Shown: positions 39,847-53,376, counted from the first letter of the stretch. The stretch: DNA of 64,000 nucleotides from Notospermus geniculatus (GCA_002633025.1 NMRB01000212.1:333764-397763), one strand, 5' to 3'. Numbers and translations: made by a program. The notes: generated from the letters alone by a model not told the origin.

Positions 39847-40886
39847 GCGGCGACAAGATGAATCGAGTTACCGCCTTCAATATGAGAAGATGTTCTCAGC
39901 GCGCGGAACTGTGTCAAGCGGTTGTGCTGCAGACTCTGGAGGAGATTCATTCAGGAACGTGAAGCGTCTCTGTTTCTTCGCTTGATTGATTTCCCCTGGG
40001 TTGGGGATTCACTTTTCATCTGAAGAGACTGTTGCAAAAACACTTGATTCTGTTGGTACATATTGGGGTCGGTAGTTTGCCAGGTGTTGGTTGAGAGCTG
40101 AATCTTGTCCTGGTCAAGCCTTCAGGATGAACAGCCACTGAATCCCCGTATGGTTCATGGCTACTGCTGTGGTTGGGCAAACAAATCTCCGGTTTGGCCG
40201 TCACATTACTAGTACACGGCCACAAAACAAGAGGACACTCAGAGGGAGTGAAGTGTGTACTGTCTGGGGTTCTACATGTATGCTACGTCATGGTGTCTCC
40301 TCCTCTAAGAAAATGTTCGGAAACGCAACCTTTGGGCAGACGTGTTTGGCAGCATAGGAAACCAATCTGTTCATGTCTCTAACAAGATGCGGAACTATAA
40401 CGTCATATTACTGGTTTCCACGACTACAATCTGCATGGAAAGTGTTGAGTAATGACGTTTCGAACATATAATTTGACGTTGAAATACCCCATAATTCTTC
40501 CGTTTTCGAGTGGTTCGTTTCCAGTTTTCTCCATTCCCCACAGCACAGCCTCAAGGCACAAGAACCGCTGGCGTCATGATTGATGGAACAGTCCTCCATG
40601 TGGTATTTCCTGATAGCGTTACTTGAATTCCATAACTTATACATCATCATGATTCTGAAATTAATCGGAGTCGCTTGAAGTGAACATGGAGCAAATCCGT
40701 CATGGGGCCATGTCCTTGGCTGTAAACATCCTCCAACCATACAGTGCCAGGGATATCCGTTCTGCTTTGTAGATTGCTCCACGCAGTAATCGGTAGCACT
40801 GACTTCTGCGTTGGAGATTGTACATGGCTGTATTTCAATTCCACCGTTGAACCTTTCTTTTATTCTGTGGGGCATCTCTGCTGTTA

Positions 40887-41014
40887 GGGAGTTTTCGCAA
40901 AGCCCCCGAAATGCCAACGCGAACGCCAAACCCATTGTTCGCTGCCACGAAGAGAGCACCGAACAAAAGGATAGATGTTCGCGTTGGCATTTCGGGGGCT
41001 TTGCAAAAACTCCC
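40887..41014. mobile_element. GAGTTTTCGCAA hairpin family, copy 2
   Basis: GGGAGTTTTCGCAAAGCCCC and GGGGCTTTGCAAAAACTCCC form the ends, with TA on both sides. The interior ATGCCAACGCGAAC pairs with GTTCGCGTTGGCAT. Almost the whole element folds into one hairpin. Confidence 0.8.
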
Positions 41015-41513
41015 TATTAAAAGGGACACCTGAAAGTCAACTTGAAACTCATGACCTTAGTAGTGTCCGACTTGCGTGTTCTGCAAGTAACTACATCTCT
41101 CATTCCTGAGTCCACAGATTGAGGTAGAGTCGCATTTTGCCGTAGAGGCCTGTGCATCCATGAATTCGCCACCTCTCAACTGGTCCATGGTCCTGGTATG
41201 CAGAGTTCAACTCTGTCAATTTACTAGGTTCAAGTGACCTTGAATGGCCCAAGCTCCCTGAGCAATCTTCACTCCCGTTCACCGTCGCTGGTGTTGTATT
41301 ATTCATACCATCACCCCAGAGATTATCGTCGGCTCCTCCGCACAACTCAGCTCATATGATGGGCTGTCGATGAAATCTGAAAAATGTCATACTGTCATTA
41401 CTGTCTGCTAACATCAGCATATCATCACCGTCCATTCTTATGAGACCTTGATCCAGCAAGGTCAGATTATCTTTGTGTTGTCACTAACTGACGACACAGA
41501 GAAAAACACTAGA

Positions 41514-41627
41514 GAGCTTCTGCAAGCGTCCGGTTAGGCCATACGACTACGTTTATCTATTGTTTGGGTGCACTCACACAATAGATAAACGTCGTCGTAG
41601 AGCCTAACCGGGCACTTGCAGAAGCTC
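41514..41627. mobile_element. Hairpin element with 50-bp arms
   Basis: The arms 41514-41563 and 41578-41627 are complementary with few mismatches (GAGCTTCTGCAAGCG against TGCTTGCAGAAGCTC-like), around a 14-base loop. Confidence 0.75.
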
Positions 41628-42069
41628 ACTACTATCATATTTATAACAGCTAGTCTCTGCATCATCCGGTGCCCCTCGACTGACGGCATACGATGTTGCC
41701 AACAACGATTGGCCTTGTCCTTAGTCATGTCAGCTTCATCTCACACTCCTTATGTCAATCCATAACGCCTTGTTTGAGGCTGCCTAGTTTTGTTATGGGT
41801 GTCAGGTTATTGGTTAATCTGTCAAATGCTGGCTGGATGGCTGGTCATGGAAACGTGTGGCAACAAGCTCCCAGTCTGTTGTGCCCCATTTCGTACCCCA
41901 GAAGCAGATACATTGATTTCCGCCATTCTAGCAGATTACACAGCTTCCAATCCATTTTGTGTCCCATCTGCCACAGATCCAGCCAACCGGTAGGCATTGA
42001 TTTCCTTTTCGAGACAAAATGTGATCAATCACCCACTGATACCTGCAAGCCATTGCTTGAAATTACAAA

Positions 42070-42330
42070 TGGTCCTCTCTTCCACCTACTGCCTTGAAAG
42101 CAGAACGGGTTTTCTAGCCCACCTGTTGCCTGGAAACTAGAATGGGCCTTCTCTTCCACCTGTTGCCTTGAAACTAGAAAGGGCCTTCTCTCCCATCCTG
42201 CTGCCTTGAAACCAGAAAGGGCCTTCTCTCCCACCTATTGCTTTGAAACTAGAAATGCCCGCTCGCCCATCTGTTGCCTTGAAATCAGAAACGGCCTCCC
42301 GGCCGTTCTGTTTTCCTAATGCTACGTGGG
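42070..42330. repeat. Minisatellite, about 37-bp unit
   Basis: Six or seven variants of CTGTTGCCTTGAAACTAGAA followed by AGGGCCTTCTCTCCCAC. Confidence 0.8.
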
Positions 42331-43052
42331 TTTTGTCTCCATCCTTCCAGCTGCTGCCTAATCACCAGCTTCCTCTGTTGCATTCGCTGCTACAAGGCAT
42401 AGAAATCAACAAGACCCAGAGCTAATAGCTGCTGGGATGTGACTAATTATGAGTTGATTATTCCCCAGGGATTGATTTCCGAAGACAAATGGCTAATTAT
42501 TGTTTTCAGATAGGTGCATCACAGATCAGTTGGTTTCTTGAGTCTTCATTGAAAATGACACAATTATAATGAGATTTGTAAAGCGTAGGCATAATCTATC
42601 CATCTCACTTTCCAATGCCACCATACATAATGGAATCATGCTTTTGCTTCGTGCTTGATTACTCCGAGTAATGTGGTACAACCTCGGGTCGTGTCATCGA
42701 ATCTCTCATGTCCGACTCTGTGAACCTGGTTGACTCTTCCTGTACATCACATACCGTAATCGAACCATTAATCCACACCGTGTTCCATCAATGGCTTCTC
42801 CTATCATCGCCAGTCAGATGGAAATTTTCAATATCGCTGTCGGTGAAATCCTGTCATAAGTGTGTTCACAAGGTGAGGACAACCATCTGTTTTATTCATG
42901 GGTCAAGGATGATGGTCCCCCGGGTGTACCTATATTTGATTGTGTTGCCATGCGTGGTTATTTTGCCTGTGGGACTTGTGAGGGAATATTGATGAGTTCA
43001 TCATTATAATTCTTTATGTGATGAATTCTTTATGTGATGATGGGTGTCTTAC

Positions 43053-43161
43053 TCAAGGTCAATCGATGACCTTGTGGGTCAAGCGATGACCTTCTGAGGT
43101 CAACTGATGACCTTGTGGGGGTCAAGCAATGACCTTGTGGGGTCAGGCGATGACCTTGTGT
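43053..43161. repeat. Minisatellite, about 22-bp unit
   Basis: Five variants of GGTCAAGCGATGACCTTGTG. Each unit is itself partly palindromic (AAGGTCA and TGACCTT). Confidence 0.8.
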
Positions 43162-44464
43162 CATATACAGTTTGAAACTGCTGGAACTTTTCTTCATGGC
43201 AAGTCAGTGAGTAAAGGTGAATGCTATAGAATTCCCTGAAATCACTGGCTTGAAAATCTCCTTACTCCTTAAAGAGTTAAAGGTAATTGAAGTGACTCTG
43301 AAAGACACCTTCTATCTCCCGCCTTTGAGAACGATCAAAGAAACGATCGTTATCCTTCTGATTGGCCATCTTTTGACCTACACGTTTGTCAATAAGGCGA
43401 TAAATATGTTACCGCTTTTTGAGCCGACAAATGCCACGGGACATTGATTTCTTCGCCTTATCGACTTAAACTGATGGCATTTGATTGGTCAGCTTTCCAA
43501 GATCCGTATGGAATTAATTGGACGTCAATATCAATGATCGTTCGCCACAGCACGCGATTTTCAAGACGTTATCGCCGCATGGCAAGTACCAAAAGAGACT
43601 GTTTCTATAGCTCTCCTTTTAATGCTTTTCCGTGATAAGGCGATTTCACGATCCTTCAATGTTGACTCTGACCTTTGACCTTCGTGATGTATATCGTCTG
43701 CAGAAGAAAATCAATTACTTGATTGAAGAAATCTTGTGCTATTAAGAGAGGCAAAAACCCCCACGGTGCTGTGTTTGATGGGTGATTTATTTAATCAGCA
43801 GAAGAAATATGGATAAAAGTACTTTTGCGTAAAAACGCTGTATTCTGAAGGGTATTTTCTGGATGTGATATGTTTTGCTCTTCCTAACAGCAGAGTTGTA
43901 TCGTGCCCTCCACTCTACCGACACCATATGGTTTGATTAAGGCTCCTGTTTGATATCAATTTCAGCATCTTAATTATCTTCGATGAAACAACCCACATGA
44001 GACCCGTGACACCACCATTTGCTGGTCAAGGATTATTTGAACACTCTGATATTTAACAAACAGATTTGATGGTGTTCTCTTAGAAAATGAGTTTGTACCG
44101 AAGATGAAATTGATGAGGTTCAGGTGGTGAAAGGAGATGTGCGATGGTATAAGTCGATACATAAAGCTGGCTCTGGTCCAGTCAGAAGAATTGTGAACTG
44201 CCACTGACCTTGGCAAAGTCATTTTAGCACAGTAACTAAGCTTCTATCAGTCCTGAGTGGAGGAATGCCAAAACCATCAAGACACATCGACAGTCTTAGT
44301 GTAGTTTCTGCTGGTTCACATCCACTGTACAGTGCATTGGACGAGCGGTTGGTGTGCCTCAGGTGGAAGGCGATTGGCACTGAGCCTGGCACCTTATTCA
44401 CGAAGGCTTCTAGGACCTGCACATCTACACTGGCGTTGTTTCACACCAAGTTGCCCTTGGGATG

Positions 44465-44637
44465 CAGGCACGGATCCAAGGGGGGCGCACCCGCCGCACG
44501 CCCCCTTTCGGCCAACAAATCTGTAAAATTGACCGTGAAATTCTGAAATTTGGAGCAAATCATTGAAATTCACCGCAGATTTCAATGTTTCTAGCACAGT
44601 GCGTCCCCTCTTTCCCAAAATCCTGGATCCGTCCCTG
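44465..44637. mobile_element. CGGATCCAGGGG inverted-repeat element, copy 2
   Basis: Ends CAGGCACGGATCCAAGG and CCTGGATCCGTCCCTG, with the same GGCCAACAAATCTGTAAAAT interior as 38040-38193. ORFs on both strands are by-products. Confidence 0.75.
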
Positions 44638-45934
44638 GGATGGAAGATGCACTGCAGTCGTGTGTTGTGGAGCTGCAAGTCCTCTTTGTCAACTTTGTGA
44701 ATGATGCCCTCGGTCGTGGTGTGTACTGAAGCAGGCTAATTGCTGCATCCTGTGGTAATGAGGGGTTCTTATTACTCGCTCGTTTGTATGCGCTGATGGA
44801 AGGAAAATATCCCTGATTGGCTGTGTGGCTCCCAGTTTAGGAATTCAGGAGGCAAGGATCAGTCCTCCTGTGACAGAATGATGGGCTCGAGTACTCTTCA
44901 AGTTCATCATCACCATCTCTCTCTGTCTTTCATTGTGCATTGTTAATGGTATGCTCTTGTTCAAGCCCTGATTGTGTCGGCCTTGATCAACGACAACTCT
45001 TGACTACTTCATCATCACTAACGTCTCTGTGGATCTGAATGTGTACATTGTCATGATGAATTGGACTCTTGCTGGATTAAGTGTCGAGCCAGTTGCTAAT
45101 CTGACCTTGTTTTTTGTTGGTGGTCATGGCTTCTCAAGTAGTGCAGGAGTAGGAATTCATTGATAGTTCGTGTCATTAGTTGTGTGTCATTCTTACACAA
45201 TCTTTCCCATCACAGCATTCTCTTCTCTGTTTCTGTTTCTCAACATTAATGCCATTATGTTGCAGAAAGGGAACGAGTGTGACTTTGCCATGTTTGCAGG
45301 GTATTGTCAGTACTGGGCAGAAGGACCTATTCTTTCTTCCCCACTGACCAGAATGCAGAGGGGAAAATCCCAGGATGCTGGTTTCCAAACAAAGATTTTC
45401 TGTATGGTGGATGAGGATGCCATGAATCGGCCCAAAAGTTGGTGCTACTCTGTGCTGCGTTGCAGAGCAAAGTAACGTGTTTTGTCTTGTCCATTTCTTA
45501 TCAGCATAAAAAGCTGTCAGTGATTCATGGCTACACGATAGTCTGAATGCCTTAATCCAGCATCATTGGCAATTCTGAACCATGTGAATTTAGCTGTAAT
45601 CATTAGGTTAATGTCTATTACACAAAAAAAACTTTTCTGCAATATTTGATGAACTAGCTCCCTTGTAAATTACTTGTCTCTTTATTTATTCATGGCTGTT
45701 ATGCTGGTGTAGTGTTTGATTATGCCACACTACATGAGAATGTTATGGATGCATTTGTTTGTGTTGTTTGAGGAGCACTCTACCAGATTGGCTATACCTT
45801 CCTTTCCAGTCACTCTGATCAATAACTAAACCATTAACAGACCCTGCCCACTCGGCAATTGTTAATTAGATTCATGTGTGGCAATCAATACAGTATTGGT
45901 GTCACTTTGTACTACAAGGGTGAAAGCTTTACGC

Positions 45935-46109
45935 CACAGCCTTGGCTCAAGCTGGATTTTGGTCGATCCCGACATGAACGCACCTGGCAGCGGAGTGGTT
46001 ATAAACGCGACTTACAATGCTAAGCCTACTCATCAGTGTATGCCCAGACTTTGAAGATGGCAGAGGCATTGAATTAGCTCACGTAAGCCACACCTGAGCA
46101 ACCGGGCAT
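45935..46109 (-). mobile_element. Inverted partial copy of the ATGCCCGGTTGCTCAG element
   Basis: The reverse complement matches much of 38935-39206, including the CTGAGCAACCGGGCAT end, the TATAACCACTC block and the CATCTTCAAAGTC block. The other terminal repeat is missing. Confidence 0.7.
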
Positions 46110-46995
46110 TAGTCGTTTTCCCGATTTCAAACGTTTCTCTTCAATACTCCAGTATTCGCGCAACTCTTGCCAACAACTCGACGATACGTGCCTTGGGGCG
46201 GGAACGGAAACCAGATCAGTGTGGGAGGCAATGCCGGGATTGGATCATCGAGTCACTGCACACCGCAATGATCAAAATTCTAGCCAACCATCAGCACAAT
46301 CACCCAAAGTGATCACTCGTTCTTTTTCACAACGTTCTGCTTGATCAAACATCTCGTTTGACTGCGGACATGCACCTCGTGCCCAACGACGTGTTCGCCA
46401 AATCATCCAATTTGCCCCCGATTTATCTCCCTCGCTACCACCCACGCATCTTTCTCATTATCACCACATTTCTCATATCCTAGCAACGATACGGCAGTGT
46501 CAAACAGGATGAGAGTTATCAAATCTCGTTATTGTTGCTGTGAAATTGACAAGGTATGTGTGTCCCTTGTGAATTGCAGCTTGTGGTAGGAATGTCCACC
46601 AATTACTTGAGCAGGCTGGACCTATAAGTTGAATAGAGGACAGACATGGAAATTGAACATGTCGAAGGTTACACAAGGACAATCAGTGTTGCTGTCCAAA
46701 ACAGAATTTTGATATCTGGCTCTAGAGTGTCGGAAACTGCCGTCTGGTGGAATGTCATCCTGAGGAATTCAGGCCATAAGGCCCCCATTGCTCCATACAG
46801 TGGAGGAAGGTTGGCAGACGAATCATTTCAGATCCTGTGCTGAGAGGATGTGGAATGTGCAATGGTGGAAGAGAACTGCTGGCTTCAGTACGATATCTCT
46901 GATTGCAAGTCCCCTTGCTTTTCAGGCACTGAGAGCCCACAGATTTATGGATCCTCGTGTTCTATGGTGAAGAAGGTCCCTGGTCTCGTGATCAG

Positions 46996-47152
46996 GGGCC
47001 GGTTGCACAGAACTCATGTTAGCGCTAACATGGTGTTAGCGCTAACTTTTATGTTAGATGACGTCAAAATCCATTGTCATTTTACGTCATTTAACATGAT
47101 GTTAGCGCTAACATCATGTTAGCGCTAACATGAGTTTTGTGCAACCCAGCCC
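46996..47152. mobile_element. Hairpin element with GTTAGCGCTAAC palindromes
   Basis: GGGCCGGTTGCACAGAACTC and the complementary end TTTTGTGCAACCCAGCCC enclose four TTAGCGCTAA palindromes placed symmetrically around TGACGTCAAAA and TTTTACGTCA. Confidence 0.78.
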
Positions 47153-48387
47153 AGAGTCCACCATACCCTCCAAGTTGGCTCTCTATGGGTAACTCAACCA
47201 TAGAAAACTATGGGCAGTCATTTCTGTCACTGGTCAAGGCATCTGTAAGGGAACCAACAAGGGTGAATTGGCATCAGGTGCCTTGAATCTGAATGCAGAA
47301 TGCTGCAGCTACTTTATCAGAATTACCATAGTGCCACCTTTTCCATGGTTATTTGTTCTTACAGTGATAAAAGCAATTCAGCAAGAAAAAACAGTCCCAA
47401 TCCATCATGCAAGGTCCCAATTAAGGCTATATTTAGCCTGGATTTTTTCACTTAATCTGCTTTGTTCATATCCCTGTCACGGCAGTCATTGACGTCACGG
47501 CAGTCCTGGATGGGTTGATTGCCTTTGAGACTCTCATAATGGATGACTTGGATGGTGTTACTAGTAATTAACTCATCCAAATCGCTCTTTATGACTTGAG
47601 GACGTTGACTGTGTGCAGTCTCTTACATTGGCCGAGCAATGATGTATCATTATGGAGGTGTAGAGAAGCCTGGTAGCCAGTGGTTATCCAGTCTGCTTAA
47701 GGGTGGCATCCACTAGAGCGCTGACAACATTCGGAAGGGTTGCAGAAGCAGATTGTGTCATTTCGGCATTCTTTCCGCATCAATGACTATTGGGCATTTT
47801 GCCCTCTCCCGAAAGTGCAGAAACGCCAGGAAATGTAAATGGTAAAGACAGTGAACGGAATCTTTCAAGAATATGCGTAGAGGTTGCGGAATGAATGCAG
47901 ATTTACTAATTTTTGCATTCCACGTCTTGCCTGCACCCCAGTGGATGCCTGGTTTTAGCAAGTGGCAGGTCCCTGGTTCAAATCCAGCCTCGGCATTCTC
48001 CAGCAGACGTATGATTTGGAACGACTCAGTCTAATCAATGTTTCCCTTTTGTTATTAAACAACTCCTCTTAGGAAGAGCCAATTTCTGACAGCCACATAC
48101 ATCTTCCTCTCATGGCAAACATTGTACCTGATTATCACATCAAATATGAAGGCTATACATCTTGCTTGTCGCTCTTTTTATAATCCAAAGGTTCGAATCA
48201 TCGAGGCATGAATCAGTCGCCTGGCAGTGGTTCATTTGAATATTGATGGAATTGCCCCCAATGGACACATCAGGACATTAGAAACAATCGTTGGGCATCC
48301 GCACTATCACCTCAGTGCATTGGTAAATCATACACAGTAAAAGTGCAGATGATCTTTATTAGCTGCTCAGAGAGTCTTCGTTTTATT

Positions 48388-48685
48388 CAATAAAGTCAAG
48401 CTTTTCATGACAACAGGTGGCATTCGTTGCCATCATTCTATGGGCTGTTGAATAGAGTCAAGCTTCTCATGACAACAGGTGGCATTCGTTGCCATCTTCA
48501 AAGGGCTGGTGAATGGAGTCAAGCTTTTTGTGACAACAGGTGGCATTCGTTACCATCATATTCAATGGGCTGTTGAATAAAGTCAAGCTTTTCATGACAA
48601 CAGGTGGCATTCGTTGCCATCATTCTATGGGCTGTCGAATAGAGTCAAGCTTTTCATGACAACAGGTGGCATTCGTTGCCATCAC
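48388..48685. repeat. Minisatellite, about 62-bp unit, five copies
   Basis: Units contain AGTCAAGCTTTTCATGACAA, CAGGTGGCATTCGTTGCCAT and CTATGGGCTGTTGAATA. The copies are highly similar, which suggests recent expansion. Confidence 0.85.
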
Positions 48686-49548
48686 AAGCTGTTTCAGATT
48701 CCAATGGTTCCACCAAACACACCCTCACATCTGACATCATGAAGGAATTCATGTCATCATCAGTCTTGATTCTTCCTGTCAGCCAGTGGTCTGAAGACCT
48801 TAGTTCCCTAATGCCTCATACAAAAAACATCCCGTCTCAAAGATGTACTCCCTCATTTAAATTCTTTGTCGAACCCCTTTTCTATTATGCATGGTATCCA
48901 TGGCAATTTTGATGAAAATCTTACTGACGTCAGCACCTTTCCTCGGATGGTTGAAAGCCCCTCCAACAATTCATTGGGAAACGCCATCTCATCTGACTAT
49001 TATTAATATTTAAACATTCATCGTCGTCATGGCTTCGATTTTTGATGATTTCACCCAAACACCTTTGGCATACGAAATCATCCTGTGTGGGCTTCTTTCC
49101 TTCCTGAGAAGCCTTTGTGTGCATGCCTACGCAGTCGACTTCTCAACTCAGCCGGACACATCTAGAACAAAGGAACACCCCCGCCATGCCCGCGGGACAC
49201 CACTGGTATTCTGTCTAAAAAACGAGGAGCTCGTTTCGTGCTTGCATCTTCTGGACCTGTATACTCTAGCACCTCTTTAGTTCTGATGCTGTGCTGGCAG
49301 ACTTAGACATGCTTTAGAAGGATCAATATGAATCAAAGGCCAATAACCAAGTCTGACTTGATGGTCATATTCCGTGACTGAAACAATGCTGTGCTGTCGC
49401 GGTTATGATGTATGGGCTTGTACCAGACTTCAGTCTCCATGTGGGCAGTTAGGTGCATAGAACTGTAGCATTCTTGACGTCTTTGGTGTGCAGGAATCAT
49501 GATTTAACACCTGTATCTTTTGCACCAAAGGTTAAGGTTTCGTGACAA

Positions 49549-49785
49549 GCCAGTGATGTGGTCACATGATGTCAATGATGTGGTCACGTTGCCAATGATG
49601 CGGTCACACTTTGCCAATGATGTGGTCGCACGGTGCCAATGACAGTCAAATGTGGTCACACGGTGCCAATGATGTGGTCACACGGTGCCAATGACAGTCA
49701 ATGATGTGGTCACACGGTGCCAATGACGGCCAATGATGTGGTCACATTGTGCATACAACAGCCAATGATGTCGTCAAACAGTGCC
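49549..49785. repeat. Minisatellite, about 22-bp unit
   Basis: Around nine variants of CCAATGATGTGGTCACACGG plus TG, some with an ACAGT or ACGGC spacer. Confidence 0.8.
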
Positions 49786-50127
49786 GAGCCCTCTCGCCTC
49801 TCGCTGTTCCCTAATTGACTGGACATGGCAATGATGAGCCGCATCAAAAATGCATAACATCATCTGTTTTTCTCTTGGCATCAAAGAAACATTAGAAACA
49901 AATTGGATGATTTGCAGAAGAACGGGTCGTTAGGCACCTGATGAGGATCGAGAGACAAGCACTGAGATTGAGTTCATCATCAGCAAGACACGCACTGGTT
50001 TAGATGTTGATTTTCACAAAGTACTAAACAAGAGGCTCTTTTTTTGGCGCTTACCCCTGCAGCATGAAAAGTCAAGAGCCATTCTCTATGTACACAGTGT
50101 TTTGCTTTTAACATGTTGAATTCAGAG

Positions 50128-50555
50128 AGCATGATGCCGACCTCATGACCCTCTCAAGGTCAGGATCTGTTTGAAGATGAGATCAGAGTCATTTCATGTT
50201 GAGGCCATCACCTTCTCAAGGTCGGGACTGTTTGATGAAGAGATCCAAACCATGGCCATGTTGACCACCTGTTTGATCTAGAGAAGAACTATGCCATCTT
50301 GATCAGCATCATGACCTCTCAAGGTCAGGACCTGTTTGATGAAGAGACCAGAGCTATGCCATGTTGACCAGGCCATGACCTTCTCAAGGTCAGTACTGTT
50401 TGATGTTCAGAAAGAGATCCGAACCTGTCCATGTTGACCACCTGTTTGATCTAGCGATCAGAAGAACCATGCCGTCTTGACCAGGATGTGACCTTCTCAA
50501 GGTCAAGACCTGTTTGATGGGAGATCAGAGCCATTCCATGCCAACCAGGGTAACG
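50128..50555. repeat. Minisatellite, about 60-70 bp unit
   Basis: Irregular units contain TGACCTTCTCAAGGTCAGGA, CTGTTTGATGAAGAGATC and CATGTTGACCA. TGACCTTCTCAAGGTCA is itself a near-palindrome. Confidence 0.75.
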
Positions 50556-51137
50556 ACAAGACCTCAAAAGTCAGGACACCTGTACAGCCAGTTCACTTGT
50601 CAATCAAACAAGATGCTACCCTTAAGACACGCATCCTTCATTAAGATTCTACCCCTCAGCATCACGAGGTCTGTTGTCATCCCATGTCTGTGATGTGATG
50701 CACGACACATCATGAAAAATTATCCCCACTTGTCTGCTACTCCTTCTTCTTCAATTGTATTCCTTCCTGCGGGATTCGTGATATAATTTCTAGATTTCCT
50801 GATCATTGTGTCGTACAAATTGAAAGCCAACTCAACTAATCACATGATTGGATGATGACGCTAGTTTGAGGATAAAGTCACCGTGAGATGTTGGCGATTA
50901 GGTTATTTCTTATTGCTGTTGTGATGATTGTCTTTGTGATAAGTTCAATGAGACGAATGATTTTATTCCGTAAGTTCTTTATTGGCTTTGAGCAGCAATG
51001 GAACAAGTTGTCAAGTTGTCAGAAGCATTGGTCATCCTACGAAGGGCTACACCATAGAACAAAAGACAACTTTGGTGAAAAAAAATTGTCACAGCCCCAT
51101 GGTTGTGATGGTATCAAAGGCGCTGGATACTCCTTCC

Positions 51138-51353
51138 AGGGGCCATATTCACGAAGCCTTCGCAATTTTGTGCACACGCAAGTCTATTGTTTGGCTGCAC
51201 ATGCCTTATTGTTCACTGACTGCCTTACAATAGGTTTGCGTACACACAAATTGCGAAGGCTTTATGAATATGGCCCGCCTTGTGCAGCGATGTGCAGCAA
51301 ACAATAGACTTGTGTGCACGCAAAGTGGCGAAGGTTTCGTAAATATGGCCCCT
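51138..51353. mobile_element. Hairpin element with GGGGCCATATTCACGAAG ends
   Basis: The left end GGGGCCATATTCACGAAGCC pairs both with an internal copy near 51255-51290 and with the right end GTTTCGTAAATATGGCCCC. AACAATAGACTTG segments also repeat in both orientations, so one arm may be a nested or duplicated half. Confidence 0.72.
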
Positions 51354-51391
51354 GACCTGCTGATGGGTGATGGGTGATTCTGGTGAAAACT

Positions 51392-51492
51392 GTCATTCCT
51401 AAAGCTATCATAGTATCCCTAAAAGCTGTCGCAGTATTCCTAAAGCTAAAGCTATAGCATGTTATTCAGAAAGCTATCAGTATTCCAAAAGC
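51392..51492. repeat. Short tandem repeat (CCTAAAGCTATCAGTATT)
   Basis: Five degenerate units of about 20-27 bp. Confidence 0.65.
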
Positions 51493-53266
51493 CCTTCTCT
51501 GGATGTCACACATTGCACAAGTCATACGACTGCTTCCCTCCATCAACCATACTGCCACAGTAGCAATGCTGTATGTTTTTTATCCACCTTATCAGATATG
51601 GTCCACTTGTGGTCATCTCTCATCCATTCGGCTATGAAATCCTTATCACTCTCATCCACTATAAAGCTGCTTTCCTCTGTTGCGGGTTTCTTCTTTTGTG
51701 ATTTGGTAGCGAGCTGGTTTATTTTTCACTGTGGTAAGAATGTAAATCACTTATCTTGGAAAGAAAGCACTGCGGGTAAGAAATATCGGTGTGCTTTGTG
51801 GTTTTTCCATTAGATTTACTCGATCTCGTCTGTGTACATAGCATGCTCTGATGGTTTACATCAAAGTTTAAAACCATAGTTTCCATGGTTGCCTGTTGCT
51901 TGGTGTCGTTTTATATTTCACAACTCTTTTTTACGTACCACTTGATTCTGCCTTTGGCATGGTCGAACACGTTCGCTGTCCACCTAAGTCACAAGTCCGA
52001 TTTAGTCTCTTGGCAACATGGTTTACAGCTTAGATGCAATCGACATTCAGACAGTATAAAGACCATGTGTCGGTAGACCTTCATCAACTGTTACACCAAC
52101 TATTATGTCCTTGCTTTCATTCCCTAACCTTGTTGAGTGTAATGGGTACTAGAATCCATGGCTGATGATTGCTTGATTCCCATGGGATATGTTGACCCAT
52201 TTGTCTCTGATGTCATAGAAGACAAGTCATCACACGGTGAGTGAAATGATCAGGGTATTTGATCAGCAACCATTGTGAGGGAGTACCTACTGATACTAGG
52301 AGGCGCTGTGAGCGGTTGTACCTGTGTTCGACATTTTGTCCCTGTGTTTCATCGCAAGGACGTCTAGTCGCAACATTTTTGCATATTGCTTCAAGCTCTG
52401 TTTTTGACGCCTTGTTGCACCGCTCACGGCACCAACTTGACGGGATAAAACCTTTACGGGTTCCTCATCACTTCCTTTCTTATCTTTTGATGGTGCTGGT
52501 TGCAGTGTTCACCAGAGCTGGCCTCCGAATTTACCAACATCTATCTTAGTCAGATACAGAAGATAAGAAATAATGGACATGTTGATAATTGGCTTGTAAT
52601 GGTAAATGCTTCAGAGGGGGAGTCCTATGAGACGAGTTTGTGTCATGTGATACCTTTCTACTTCAAATTATCATCACATAAACAACAATTTTGACCCTGA
52701 TGACGGAGAATAATGGATGCCATGGCCATGAATTGTTGATATGGTTGTTTGTCAAATGATGGTGGGTTCTCTTAGTGCATGACACGATGGGTTTAGAATG
52801 GTATGCGTTTCACTGACATTTGGATTATGTTTGGTTGCCTCTTGGGGGCAACACCACAGTTAGCTTCATTTTAAGGTTTGTGTGCTGTTAAACAATGGCA
52901 ATGATGTGAGGTTGTGGGAGTAATGGACAGTACACCGTTATGAAAGAAACATTGTCTGGAGGAGGTTAAGGAAATATAAAGGATAGAAACAGGTTGTTGA
53001 CAATTAGTTTGTGACCGTTGGGGCTTCAGTTAGTCACCTCTTTGCTGCTTCCCACACCCGGCTACCAAGCTTACTTGCTGAACACTTCTTTGAATTCTTC
53101 ATGACCCCAAAAAACTGTAATAAATTGGTCGGATTTGGCGAAGCTGAGTGAGGTCTTTAAGAATTGATTTAAGAGACTGTCAGTCGCATTTGAAAAGCTT
53201 CCACGAACCGTCAAAGGTTCCATGTGGTCTGCAATGAACCCTTTAAGGTTCTGTGTGGAATCATAC

Positions 53267-53376
53267 AGGGCTGTATTCTAGAACCTTCCTTAACTCGAAG
53301 GTTTACCTTTAGCTGTTGTTTGCGGGAGAGAATACAAAAGCTAAAAGTGGACCTTAGGCTTCTAGAATACGGGCCA
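53267..53376. mobile_element. Hairpin element with AGGGCTGTATTCTAGAA ends
   Basis: CAGGGCTGTATTCTAGAACC pairs with CTTCTAGAATACGGGCC. The inner TTTAGCTTTTG-like segments pair imperfectly. Confidence 0.68.

Noticed and set aside
40408-40959. 183-codon minus-strand frame
   Set aside because: No recognisable domain, overlaps part of the hairpin element at 40887, no splice or conservation evidence.
47950-47995. GGTTCAAATCC as a tRNA or SINE B-box
   Set aside because: Only a weak A-box-like sequence upstream and no second copy seen; too little support to list.
50888-51307. 139-codon plus-strand frame
   Set aside because: Its second half is the GGGGCCATATTC hairpin element; the first half shows no domain.
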